Shown here in pieces: positions 23,833-35,200 of a stretch of 64,000 nucleotides of DNA; the stretch's first letter is position 1, and every line of letters begins with the position of its first letter. Origin of the DNA: Paraspadella gotoi. Taxonomy: Eukaryota > Chaetognatha. Made by a program: the position numbers and the translations under genes. Where the stretch lies: assembly GCA_051294375.1 (NCBI GenBank), contig CM119265.1, forward strand, positions 7,129,589 to 7,193,588, written 5' to 3'. The notes below the pieces were generated by a model that saw nothing but the letters and a program-made list of their open reading frames with translations, had not been told where the DNA came from and searched no databases.

Positions 23833-24204
23833 GACGATCGATTTGTTGGGTCAACTTCGTCGGAAAATCTGTATACTATTCACAAACGTCTGCGGGACAG
23901 CATTATGAGGGCTATCGAAAATGTTTACTGCTGCTCCGTAACTCATTAAATCCTAGAAAAAGTAAATAAGCATTTAAATAGGTAATAATTTTTAGACTGT
24001 CCTAAACATAGGTCAAGCACATGCGGAACGTAAACATCGGTATATCACTGGAATTTTTAAATTATGAATTAGTAAACAAAAATAACAATAAAAAATAAAA
24101 TTAAGAGACAAAATTATGTAAATTCTTGAAAAAATTTGTAATTTTTAAAGAAAATTTTTGGGGCTGGGAGCGGGAGATAAGCGGCGACATCTTATTTTGA
24201 GACG

Positions 24205-24360
24205 ACGGTGATTGGATGAAATAATTACGCCGATTTCCATTTATTTCCCCTGATTGGATGAGAAGGACCGACGCATCCCAACAAAGCTATTATTGGACAA
24301 ATTCTTACACGTGACATCGAAATCGCTACTTTATTGGTTGATCTGGTCACGTGCTGTTTT
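24205..24360. promoter_or_regulatory. Bidirectional promoter with four CCAAT boxes and two E-boxes
   Basis: ATTGG (inverted CCAAT, the NF-Y site) occurs at 24211, 24253, 24292 and 24333, that is 42, 39 and 41 bases apart. CACGTG occurs at 24308 and 24348, 40 bases apart. The cluster lies between the divergent starts of MO25 (23832, minus) and the zinc-finger gene (about 24752, plus). Confidence 0.65.
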
Positions 24361-24401
24361 TGACAATTTGAGTGTCCACCCATGACTTCGATCTCATCAT
24401 A

Positions 24402-24535
24402 TGAAATTGGTACAACCAATATAATAATTATCTATTCATTTAATAAATAAGCTATCTTGCCTCTAACTTTGGACAGGCTTTGGTGGTTTAATGCCTCCGT
24501 CACACTTACAAGATAATGAAATAGCATGTAATGAT
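24402..24535 (+). mobile_element. Repeat family 2 copy
   Basis: Begins with TGAAATTGGTACAACCAATA, whose core ATTGGT-ACA-ACCAAT is a near-perfect palindrome, then ATAAATAAGCTATCTTGCC, TTTGGACAGGCTTTGGTGGT and TTACAAGATAATG. These blocks recur in the same order at 26594 (plus) and 34076-34250 (minus). No coding capacity. Confidence 0.85.
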
Positions 24536-24751
24536 AATACTTATCATAACCCGCAATTTTTATAGACCTTTCTCTAGAATTTTATTCTGTTTACTTTAAA
24601 ATGAGTTGATTATTTTTTTAAAAGAGAAAATATTTTGAAATATGTTTATTATACAAATCATTCTTTATATCTGCAAAGTTGATCGTTAACGTTTTGGCAA
24701 TGTCATCACTCATCAGTGACTTCAGTCGATGAGATTGTAACAAGATTGAAG

Positions 24752-26953
24752 ATGCTAACAACGATGGAGACGCAGACTGATTGGGGCCACGTCGTAGACG
24801 GGTTGCGACGAGCAAAAGAATTTTCAGATTTGCTACGTCCGAAATTGCCAGAAGGATGGAGTTACACCGTTCCCGACGACGAGAGAATAGTTTTCTGTCA
24901 CGTTGAGGTTGATGAGTGCACCTTAGAAACTCGTTGTGATCGCACGATCGTGTTGACTCTAGGCATTCCCACTTCTTGCGAGACCACGTCAAGGACATCT
25001 TTTCGCCTCATGGATGTAAAAAAATCCCCTAATTGTAACGGCCCTGGAACGGAACGCCGACTCACTAACTATGAAATCATCGCCAATAACTTTTCGGATT
25101 TGTTCGAGCTGATGAAGCCGGAATCCCCAGGACAAGTCACCGCCTTTACTAAGGAAAGAATCGAAAAAAAGGAAAAACCAATATCGAAAAAACGTAGGGA
25201 CCGATATCGCGCGGAAGGTCATCCCATAGGACGAAAGTTTTCCTCCTCCCTCAAATGCAAATTCTGCTCTGAAACGTTTGTCTTCGAAAATGCTTTCGTC
25301 AAGTTTGGTCATCACGAGACACTTCTTTTTCACTCAAGAACGCACAGAAATCAGACGGTGCCCAAAAGAGGACGTTTCAAGTGCTCGCAGTGTGACAAAA
25401 TCTTTACCTTTGAGTATTTGCTTAATCAGCATCAAAAGAAGAAGCACGATCCAAAGAATTACAAACCAAACAAAACTGACCGGGGCGAATTCTCCTGTAA
25501 ACTTTGTGATAAGGTTCTTTCGCAACTGCGACACTTGGAACGACACGTTCAGTTAGTTCATAATTCCGAGCCGAATCATCGACCGTTCGTGTGCGAGGTA
25601 TGACTTGACTAAAAAGATCCCAGCGATGCGATAACAAAATTATTAATCCCTTTTCTTAAATTTTCTTAGATTTGCGGAAAAGCTTTCAAGACTAAGTTTA
25701 ATCTTTCCAAGCATCACAAAACGCATCAAGAACGCCCTTTCAAATGCAATCAGTGCGGGGCAGCTTTCTGTGCCAAATGTGAATTAGAATATCACAAAAT
25801 CATCCACACTGGAGAGAAGCCATTTTTATGCCAGCAGTGCGGTGAGAAAATATATTCTATGCTTAATAAATATTTAAACTTTATTTTAATTTTTTAGCGA
25901 TTCAATTATTTAGGAAAGGGATTCAGCACCAAAACTTACCTTCACCAACATCAAGTGAAGGTGTGCAAAGTGAAAGTCCGCAATGTTGGAACCCCGACGA
26001 AGGCTGTGAATAAATCCGTTGAAGAACTGAGTTCAACGAATATGCCGAGGCCGAAATCTTCTATGGAACATCCAACAATTTTAGCGACTTCCGTTGAATC
26101 TTATGCAGGAATTGAGCCACATGATGAAAACGCACAACAAAGGTTATTTAACTTATATATATGTATATGTACATCTTGGAACTTAATGTGGATTTCGGAA
26201 AAAAACGTGCGTGTAATAATGCCTAGTGAGGGTCTTTGAATTTACAAATACTTTAAACCCCTTAGGTGAAGCGACTTCTTGAGATTTATTATTTATTGCA
26301 ATTTCTTTATTTCCAACAGATCCGAAGATTCACGCCTGACAAATAGCTCTTCACCGTTGTGGACCCCATCAAAATTAGAATCGGAGACGTATTCGTTACC
26401 TCAACCTCTTCAGTCAACCACACTGATCGTAAGCAGGGATAATCAATCCCACGCGGAGACTATTCCAATTGCGCCGGTTTCCTCGGAAAACCCCCCATTG
26501 CTGTTCTGCGTCACGCCGGTAATAATCATTGTTAAGCATAATCAGTTAATCTATTTTCTTCTATATTATATTGATTTTTATATTGATTAGTGCTATGAAA
26601 TTGGTACAACCAATTATCCATTCATTAAATAAATAAGCTATCTTGCCCCTAACTTTGGACAGGCTTTGGTGGTTTAAGGCCTCTTACAAGATAATGACAT
26701 TCATTCGAGACTCTCTCATAGTCTCGTTTATTCACTCCTATGTTTTTACGGCTAATAATTCCGCTTGTATACTACTTGAATTTATTAACTGTATAATGTA
26801 CTATCTCATTATGAACCAGGTCGTGTGAATTGACAAACTTTCTTTGTTGCTAATTAGGTACAAACTTTATCTACATCGGTAACAACAGAAATCTCTCGTC
26901 CGCTGTCATTTTTCACTCCTCAACAACAGGATTACCGAATTTTTAACTCATGA
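24752..26953 (+). CDS. C2H2 zinc-finger protein
   Basis: Five coding exons in phase: 24752-25597, 25670-25841, 25914-26142, 26320-26518, 26858-26953, about 513 residues. The first 160 residues are non-finger. At least six C2H2 modules follow: CKFCSETF...H...H, CSQCDKIFTFEYLLNQHQKK, CKLCDKVLSQLRHLERHVQL, CGKAFKTKFNLSKHHKTH, CNQCGAAFCAKCELEYHKII with a classic HTGEKPF linker, and a last one split by an intron (CQQCGKGFSTKTYLHQHQVK, then C). A Ser/Thr/Pro-rich tail ends in QDYRIFNS. It is likely a DNA-binding nuclear protein; targets unknown. The frame is also open upstream to 24716, but no ATG is there, so the start is ATG 24752 or 24764. A family-2 element sits in the last intron. No orthologue is recognised. 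Confidence 0.88.
26594..26735 (+). mobile_element. Repeat family 2 copy in zinc-finger gene intron
   Basis: ATGAAATTGGTACAACCAAT head, AAATAAGCTATCTTGCCCCT, TTTGGACAGGCTTTGGTGGT, TTACAAGATAATGACAT, then CGAGACT-CTCTCAT-AGTCTCG, a perfect seven-base-pair hairpin near the distal end. It lies within the intron 26519-26857. Confidence 0.85.
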
Positions 26954-27222
26954 ATCAACACAGCAAGCAAAATTAAAACATCTTGGCCGTGATCTCTGAA
27001 TTATGATTTTTTTTTTAATATTCTGTTTGAACGTATTGTTTTTATATGTTAGGCCTAATTCTATTTTTTGTTGGCTTTTGAGTGTTGATCACTTTTATTT
27101 TAGATAGTAATTTGCATAAAATTTGCATTAATGGTAGGCAACTTCTGCTAGTACAAACAAATGTTAAGTTAAACAAATGTTTAACTTATTTATCGGTGAA
27201 CTTTTAAAAAACTCATTTCAAA

Positions 27223-29819
27223 ATGAGTGAATCTGACTTAGTAACGCCGACTGCCATGTTACCTATTGAAGAAAGGGTGAAAGAGACTCCACCTTTCGAA
27301 AACGAGGACGATGCACGGAGTCTTAGTTTTTCTCCAGACAGACGTCGACCTTCAGCGAAAGTAAATTCCGATACTAGGGACTTGTCTTCTTGTCGCGGCG
27401 CCGCAACAAATGAAGAAGCAAATTGCGCTTCGCCTCCACGCGCTCTTCCCCACGGTTTCGAGTCTCCTGTTTCAAGGGCCTCGACGCCGTACGCAATCGC
27501 TCCCGTCTTTGTTGGAACGAGAACGTCGTCCTCCGCATCATCACCTAAATCGTCGCCGAGCGTCGCCAGCGTTGACGAAGAGCCCGATTCCAGGATTCAG
27601 GCAGAATTGGAGAAGTTAAATCGGGCGACGGACGCCATCAACTCGATGGAGGCCGAATTGGAGGTTAGGACCCGAATGAGGGCGGGATTGTTTCAATTTA
27701 AAACTGAAGACTCCAATTTCACTTAAAATATAACATTATATGACACTATTTTACTTTCGCCGTCTGGAACTGAGCCAGTCAGTTATTTTTCTATTCGCAT
27801 ATATTATTACTATGGTTTGATATTATTAAAAAAAATTGATTAAGGTTAAGGGTATTTAGGGTTAAGGGTGGTGAAGTGAAAGTTTGGAATCAAAATTTAG
27901 CAGTTATATCTTGAAAACTATCATATTAGTGAATACTAATCTGTAATTATTTTTTTTTTTTATAAATATAGTAGCCCAGTCAGCTTATTTTGTATATAGT
28001 ATTACCCTTATATAAAGTCAAATTTTCAAAATAGTTTTTTTTTAATTCTGAGAACAGATTCAGATTCCTCGTTAAAAGTTAATAAAAAAAGTATAAATCT
28101 TTTTCAAAAATTATGTCATTAAGTAGGTTAAAATTACAAAAAACTATATTTTTAAGCTGGAAATTTAAAATATAGTTTTTTTTACATTTTTGACTAACTT
28201 AATGAAAATTTTTAAAAAAGTATTGTACTTTCTTATAATAACTTTTTGCAAGGAATCCAAATTCGATCTTAAAATTTAAAAATTTGTATTTTGAAATTTT
28301 AGCCTATTATATACTTATTACTATATATAAATATAACTCCTGGTGCCCACTAATGTATAAAATTAAAAAATAAATTTACCACAATATTTTTATTAGTTTT
28401 TATGTTCATGTTTTATATGCTAAATTTTAAATTTCTAAAATTTTATCATTTTTACATCACTCTAGTATTTAGGGTTAAGGGTGGTGAAGGTTAAAGGGAA
28501 ATTGTGTTAGGGGTAGTGAGGGTTAATGGTAATTAAATTGGTTAGGGGTAGTTAAGATTAAGGGTGGTTAGGGTTAGAGGTAGTTAAGGTTTTATAAGGG
28601 TAGTTAAGGTTAAAGTTAGAGATAATAAAAGTTAAGGGTGATAATTATTTTTGGTTAAGGGTAATTAAGTAATATTCAAAAAAATATAACCATGAGTTCC
28701 GGGTTCAATCCCCTCACGGTCACGCTGGTTAAAGTGTGATGGTGTCGTCATAAACACGCCAGTGACATGGGGTGGTTACTGCAGGTCCAAAGCCCTGAGC
28801 GCCAGCTGTCTGGAGATGCCTTATACCCCAGGCATCACACCGGTTCGGTTCCGGTCGGTGAAAGTAAAAGTAAGCCCATTATATTTTCCTAAGAACGCGA
28901 GGGGATTCTTTCGACGGCTTCTCAATGAATCCACGTCGCATTTGTTAACGTTGAGCAAAAAGACGGGAGACTCTGTCGAAAAGGCCCGTCCCTATTACGA
29001 GGCACGGGCGGCTGCTCTCCGAGCCTTGCAAGAAACTCAGCAGGCTACGATGAGGTAGGAGGGTACATACAATCGCATTAGAATTCTGTATTTAATAATA
29101 TGATTTTTTTAATGCTTTTTGGCCAACTAAAGTGAAAAGAGTGAAATATATACCGATTCCGTTAGATTCGAGCGAGCCAACAGCGACCACGCCATTGCTA
29201 AAGAAATGGTTGCTCTCGCCGAGTCCGGACCTATTGGAGAGTCAGATTCCGAATTTGACGACGCTTGGCAGGAAACTCTAAATAACGCCACTGGAAAAGT
29301 AAGGGAGAAAATTACCCACAATAATTTTGTTTAAATTCTACTTGATGACACGATATATCGTCATAGGTTAATGAAACAGAACGCGTTCGCGTCCTGAGTC
29401 GGGACTTCCATCTGGCGAGTAGCCAGGCTTACCAGGCGGCTGTCTACAAGCTCCATTGGTTGGAGAAGGAACTTCGGCGTCACGTGACCAAATCGCGACC
29501 CTATTTTGAAGCCAAGGCCAAATATGAGCATCAGTTGGACGAGCAAAAGAGAAGGGTCACCAAACTCGAGGAGGACGTGTTAGAGTCGAAAAAATCGTAC
29601 GCGGAATCCCTTCACAACCTTGAGACTATTTCCAACGAGATTCATCGACGCCGCGAGGTCGCTCGAGAGCGCCGGACTTTGGGCGGAAGAGGTCAAGGGG
29701 TCGGCGCCGAGCACTCGCCCTCCTCGATTCAACGAGAGTCGCCACCGGGACCGAAATCGGCTCATCCGGAATCGTTCAATCCGGAATCGTCGCACAAACA
29801 GTTCATTTCTGATTGTTAG
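27223..29819 (+). CDS. SH3BP5: SH3 domain-binding protein 5 (Rab11 guanine-nucleotide exchange factor)
   Basis: Four exons in phase: 27223-27663, 28894-29054, 29166-29298, 29367-29819; 395 residues. After a Ser/Pro-rich N-terminus (about 125 residues), the SH3BP5 coiled coil begins: RIQAELEKLNRATDAINSME, then SVEKARPYYEARAAALRAL, FDDAWQETLNNATGK, and the signature block VTKSRPYFEAKAKYEHQLDE followed by LHNLETISNEIHRRR. SH3BP5 and C. elegans REI-1 activate Rab11 on recycling membranes through this V-shaped coiled coil; vertebrate forms also bind Btk. The C-terminus after the coiled coil is short (about 55 residues) compared with human (455 total). The first intron is 1.2 kb and almost filled by a family-1 repeat. 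The acceptor at 29166 is chosen because it restores the RFERA helix in phase. Confidence 0.92.
27749..28869 (+). mobile_element. Long repeat family 1 element in SH3BP5 intron 1
   Basis: Left end TTTTACTTTCGCCGTCTGGA and right end GGTCGGTGAAAGTAAAA are inverted relatives. The interior contains degenerate telomere-like runs (GTATTTAGGGTTAAGGGTGG near 27850 and again from about 28470 to 28660) and AT-rich filler. No coding frame. The right end stops only about 25 bases before the second SH3BP5 exon. Confidence 0.75.
28702..28712 (+). other. tRNA B-box-like sequence, possible SINE remnant
   Basis: GGTTCAATCCC fits the RNA polymerase III B-box consensus (GGTTCRANNCC). No A-box or acceptor-stem pairing could be found upstream, so this is not an intact tRNA; the GC-richer 150 bases after it may be the body of a tRNA-derived SINE. 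Confidence 0.35.
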
Positions 29820-30268
29820 TATACATTTTTTTACTGTATATTTATCATTGAATCGTTTTTTTGTTTATAAATCCGCGTACTAGTTTTTTATAATTATTAA
29901 TAAATGACAATATATACTCGGAGACTAGATATCTAGAAATAATAATAATTTTTTCCTCTGATTTTTATAAAAAAACAAAAAATTTAGTGTGGATGAACGA
30001 GTTTTCTGATTTCGTTAATTTTTTCTTTATCATTTGTTCTAGCTATTCTATCATTAAATAGTTATATAGATAACGGAATTATATTCTTGAATTAAATATG
30101 CTCAATATAGGAAAAAGACATTGGTTAGATTTACAATGGATTACAAGAAATCAAAAATATTGGAACTTAAGATCTGTTTATTTCGTAATTAATACATAAA
30201 GAAGCGAATGGAGGAACATTTGATACATAAATTCAAGTAACAATTTAAAATGAGAACTGCAAAACAAA
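29820..30268. other. Short spacer between convergent genes
   Basis: AT-rich 3' flanks of SH3BP5 (AATAAATGAC near 29899 is a plausible poly(A) signal) and of the thioredoxin-fold gene on the other strand. Nothing else seen. Confidence 0.6.
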
Positions 30269-31420
30269 CTAGCCCTTTTTAAATTTTGTATCTTGATCTT
30301 TTCGCTGACCTTTGGAAGCGCAACAGGCCAAAACCACCAAAATAGAGGTAGCGGCGGCCAAAGCTAGAGTCAATATTAAAGGCCCCACGATATTGGGGTA
30401 GCCGATCTCTCGTATTCGAGCGACGACGCGCTCTAAGAAAGCGTCCCAAGGCGTGTCTTCGGGCGGCACCTTTTCCGATTTGACATGGCGAAAACCTCCC
30501 GTGACGAATGTCTTGAGTGCGTCGAAAGTCATCGGATGTCCTTCGTAGTGATACATCCGCTCCAGTCGAAAGTATAGTAGCGTCTTCGCGACCCGATCAC
30601 CTGAGACCTTCAAGCGCTTGACGAGATCCACGTTGACGTCGCGGTCGACGAACGCGACGGAAAGTTGATGTTTGTACTCGGCGGCGACGGTGTCAAGAGC
30701 CGTCCGCAGTCGCCCGTCGTCATTCCAGTCGTCCCTCCGACCGAAGAGAACCAGCCAATCGCCGGTAGTAGCGCCGCTGGCCGCTTGGGTGAGATGCTCG
30801 AACGTTTCGTCGGTGAGCGTCTTGAGATAGGAGCGGGCATTTTCTCGCATCCACATCGTGACGAACGTTTCGTCCGTATCCTTGTCGTTCAAATCGCCTA
30901 ACAGCAGAGGATAGTTGAAATGTACCTTAGGTTTTTATCCGACTACGAGATAATATAGGCTTTTACCTCGGTAGCGAAGACAGTGCTCCTCTCCTTCGGC
31001 GTTCTTTCTGACGTAGAGCATTGCCGGAATTTCATCGACGCCGTAGAACTCCGCCAGTTCGGAATCTCCGGCCGCGCGCGACATTCCAAAGGTGAAACCT
31101 CGCACGGGATTCCCGCGGTACTCGAGGACGACATCGGCCACGCTTTTTAAAAGATACTCTCCGCCCGGGCAAGATGGAGTGTCCGGTGTGGCGGCTTCTT
31201 CGGCGCAGAAGAAGAGGAATAAATTCGTGTAGTCTTTCATTAGCTCACGGAGATTCTCGTGAGTGGTGATCGAATGAACAACCACCGACGGTGACGAGGC
31301 TTGGGGATAAATCTTAACGTTTAATAGATTTTCATTTAATCACGACTTGATAGGTTTCTTACCATCTCCCGAAAGGCCCACGAATTGCGAACACAGCGAA
31401 GCGAAGACGAGAAACCACAT
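30269..31420 (-). CDS. ER thioredoxin-fold membrane protein lacking CXXC
   Basis: Three exons in phase: 31420-31363, 31299-30967, 30897-30269; 339 residues. Residues 1-17 (MWFLVFASLCSQFVGLSG) are a signal peptide. Domain 1 resembles a thioredoxin fold: LFLFFCAEE where a CXXC motif would sit, then YGVDEIPAMLYV with the cis-proline. Domain 2 is also Trx-like (DWLVLFGRRDD, SVAFVDRDVNVDLVKRLKV, LLYFRLERMYHYEG). One C-terminal membrane helix (ILTLALAAATSILVVLACC) and a lysine-rich cytosolic tail follow. This is the layout of PDI/TMX-type ER proteins, but with no CXXC pair it cannot be a conventional disulfide isomerase; a chaperone or substrate-binding role is inferred. I cannot assign it to a named orthologue. 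The last intron is only 69 bases. Divergent from ADAM10. Confidence 0.8.
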
Positions 31421-32230
31421 GGTCAAATAGAAGCCTTGTCTGCGGAGGAACTCTAAAAGAAAATAGTCTAGATCTGTAATCTGGATCTCAAAAGTTTCTT
31501 CGATCTATTTGAAGTGTCGATGACGTGTTCTAAGTCTCTCTATTCTAGCTATGCGACAATAGCCTTACTTTTTTTACAATATTGTGTTTTCGTGCATCAT
31601 CTTTTTTGTATTGGAGTTCATTCTTTTTGAATAGGTCGAGGAAAGTCGAACCATATTTAGCGAATGAGCTGATAGTGCCAAGGATGCAACATCATAGAGA
31701 AAGTGAGTGGCGGAGTTCCCATTGGATGAACCGCGCCGCAGCCCTCGTCGCTGCTGCGGCGGGTGCGGCCGACGTCGTCGTCAGCTGAGCCTCATCCTCT
31801 TCTTATCCTCTTGGCTCTTGAAAGCAGGAATCGGGGGAGGAGAGGAACTCTGGAGGCGTTGGGGAACAACCGATCCTCCATCCGCGCAGCCTTCGAACTT
31901 ATCGATCCGCCCGTCCTGCCTCACCTTTTCGTCGAATAAAGAGCGCCTCGCCCAAACGCGACCTCGACAAAATAGACGACGACGACGCTGGGACTAAAAC
32001 CAACCCCATCGCCCGTCCAGTGCCTCGTCCGCCACTCTTCGAATCTTATCGGAAAAGCGAGGTTGATCTATTTTCACTTTACGTCATGAACCGAATGCCT
32101 AGCCCTTTGTGTGTCTCGGACCAAGATGAATGAACTAATTAGTGTCCGTATTATCTGTATAGGTTACGAGTCACGAAAATGAAGAAATGATGAAGCGAAA
32201 ATTACGTTAGTCCACTCAGAATTTGTCGAA
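31421..32230. promoter_or_regulatory. Shared upstream region of the divergent thioredoxin-fold and ADAM10 genes
   Basis: About 810 bases between two divergent start codons. 31700-32050 is GC- and CpG-rich compared with surrounding DNA and includes an inverted CCAAT (CCCATTGGATG, about 31717), consistent with a CpG-type promoter or the ADAM10 leader. No TATA box was found. Confidence 0.5.
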
Positions 32231-35200
32231 ATGCTCCCGTCTTACGTCTGTTCATTTCTCTCTTTGTCCTGGCAATGTATCTTCCTGGTAGCAGGTAACC
32301 AACGTCGAAATTTGTGACGGTGATGATTTGGACGATTTTAGCTTGTGTTTTTTAAATTCGGATTTAAATGATTTATTTGTATGCATTGATTTATAAAAAA
32401 AATTAGTTTTATAATTGTTAGAAATGAAAACTGATAGTTAATTAGTTATAAGTAAGTTTTGTGTCGCTAATTGATAGTCACCTCTATTCAGCGTTACCTC
32501 ACCAAAGTGGAATACACAACTTTCATCCCCTGTCTTATGATCGACGACTACTTCACAATGAACATGTGAGAGTGAGACGATCCGCGATTGAGGCCGTTCA
32601 AAGCCTAAACAGGTTTAGTTCTTCTCCAACCATTGACAGTCCTCACGTAATTCATAGTGTTTTAAATTTACCCAATATTTTTTTTTTAGAATAAATGTTT
32701 ACACAACGGAAGAACAGAAGAGAAATTTGTTCAACTCCAACTTTTTAAACAGACACCGAGATAAATATATATATCTTAACATCAGTTCGCCCGTTAGGTA
32801 AGACTCTCAAAAAATAGTTTAGAACGCCTTTCCGACATGCTTATTTTATTGTTTATTCTCTTGCAGATATTTTCGTTTGCGTCTTTCCCACGATTGGAAC
32901 TTCATCGCCGCAACCCACGATCATGCTCAATTTTTTTCGGATTCCGAGAGGAGCGACCACAACGCTGTGATAGTTGATCATCTTTACAAAGGAATATTAA
33001 TCGGTAAAACTGGCAAACAGTTCAATTTCCAAACAAATAAATTGACAGCCCCCCTCTACTTCTTCCTTAATCCTTAGGCGACCCCAAGTCCCGCGTATAC
33101 GGCTCGATTTTGGATGGAGTTTTCCGCGGGACTATTCGAGCTGGGGACGGAAAATCTTATTACGTGGAGAGGGCGGAACATTTTTTCGATCACGATGCAG
33201 CCGATCGTCATCCCGACGACGAAGACGCTATTCTCAAACCCAACACCATCCAACGCCTCCTTGGATTTCACTCTTTCATATACGGTCAGGCTTTTAGATT
33301 TTGAAATCCAAATCGAATCGAATCCCTCATTGCCCGGGGGGAAAAAATGTATTTGATTATGAAATTAACTAATTTTTAAAAACCGCGACAATTTTTTTTT
33401 AACATCATGGATTTCAAATGGGTGTAAAATGAAAGGATCAAATACAGTGGCTAAATTATTTGTTATAGCAACTTCAGGTTTTGCACCCTGGTAAGAAAAT
33501 CGCTGACGTTTTTTTATTTTCCAACTCCCAGTGGTCCAGCTTTCTTACTTTCTTAGTTATGTGCTTATCAATGGCATGGTCGAATTTTAAAAATGCAATT
33601 TTTTTGCATTTGAAAAGGACCTTCCTGTTAGAAGATATATTTTTATGAAAAAAAATGAAATGTTTGAAAATTACGGTTCATCTGACTTATATAGACATTG
33701 GAGTATGTGTCTCAGCAATCGGAATGTCAAAAGCTTTTTCACAACCACAATGATAGCCTTTTTCATTTTATAGTTTTTATAGTTAAAACTTATATAAAAT
33801 AAAGAATTCAGCGTTGAAACAATGATCTGGCAAGAGCCTTTTGAAATATATTAATAAAAATTTTTTTGCATGCCCCCAAGACGTTATACTAACTAATGAA
33901 TGTAAAAGAATTTAAAATATTTATTTCAATTTTTTTCACAATGAGTTTAGAATTGAACTATTAAATAATTATTAATAACTATTAAATACTTAAGGGAGTG
34001 GTCTTTTCATACAATTGAAACATTCTTTGAAATATTTTCCACTTCATTGATAGGGAAGCCAGGTACTCTGGGAGTGAATAAACGAGACTGTGAGAGAGTC
34101 TTGATTGAAAGCTTGCAGGGACCTGCTATGTCATTATCTTGTAAGAGTGATGGAGGCCTTAAACCACCAAAGCCTGTCCAAAGTCAGGGGCAAGATAGCT
34201 TATTTATTAAATGAATGGATAATTTTTATATTGGTTGTACCAATTTCATAAGAGAGGAAAAATGTTGCAAAAAAAGCTGCTGGAAGGGAAGCGCACCAGT
34301 GCCTATGATGTAAAGTATTATCAATTTGCTTTATAGGAACATAAACGTCAGGGACTTTTCCAACTAATGAAATGAACAAATATTAATCTCAGTCAGTCAG
34401 TTAAGAGTTATAACAATTCTTTTCATTTCCCTCCCATTTGAAATCGAGAAACGAGAAAAAAAAGTTATGTAGAATGCAATAAACTTTAGTTTGGGGAAAT
34501 AACAACTGAGAAAAAAAAAATATATAAACGTCTTCCCTGATTCGCTTCGTAAAAAATCCTTCTTTTGCTCGTAGATGACGACGACGTCCTATTGCCACAG
34601 TACCTTACAAAATCAGCTGACGCAAAATCAAAATATTTCGCGGCGGCAAATTCGAGATTCTCCACCGCCTCGCCGCCGCCCGGCTCCCGAGACCCAAAGA
34701 CAAAACGAGGGGACCGAGTCGAGGTCGGTGATGCCGCCGACAGCGGCCACGTCGTCGGTGGCGAGGTCTTCTCCACGTTTACTCAGGGTTCTCTAAAATC
34801 TCAGCAGGTTTGATGAGAAAAGGCGCGCCTATTTTCTCGATTTGTCTCTCGATTAATTGAGCTTAATATTTTTTTTTCAGAGGGGCGGTGGTACATTTTG
34901 CTCTTTGGAGAGTCCCAGCACTAAATCCTTTTTAGATGCGATTACTACGATGCCGAGTCAGGTAAGTGCCATTATCAATTTATCAGTCGTTTTTTGAAAC
35001 TTTGCACTATTTTTACCGTCGTTACAAACTACGTTTTTTCACAGTCACGAGCAAAGACGAGGCGAAAACGAGCAGTCAGCATCAAACCAGCTCACAAAGA
35101 CTTAAAGACCTGCGAGATGTACATTCAAGCTGACCCCATGTTATGGAAACATTACCGGGAAGATTACCTTGCGAAAGGTTCGATTCAGTTGATCCCAACT

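Noticed and set aside
28690-28760. tRNA gene
   Set aside because: Only the B-box matches; no A-box, anticodon arm or acceptor-stem pairing.
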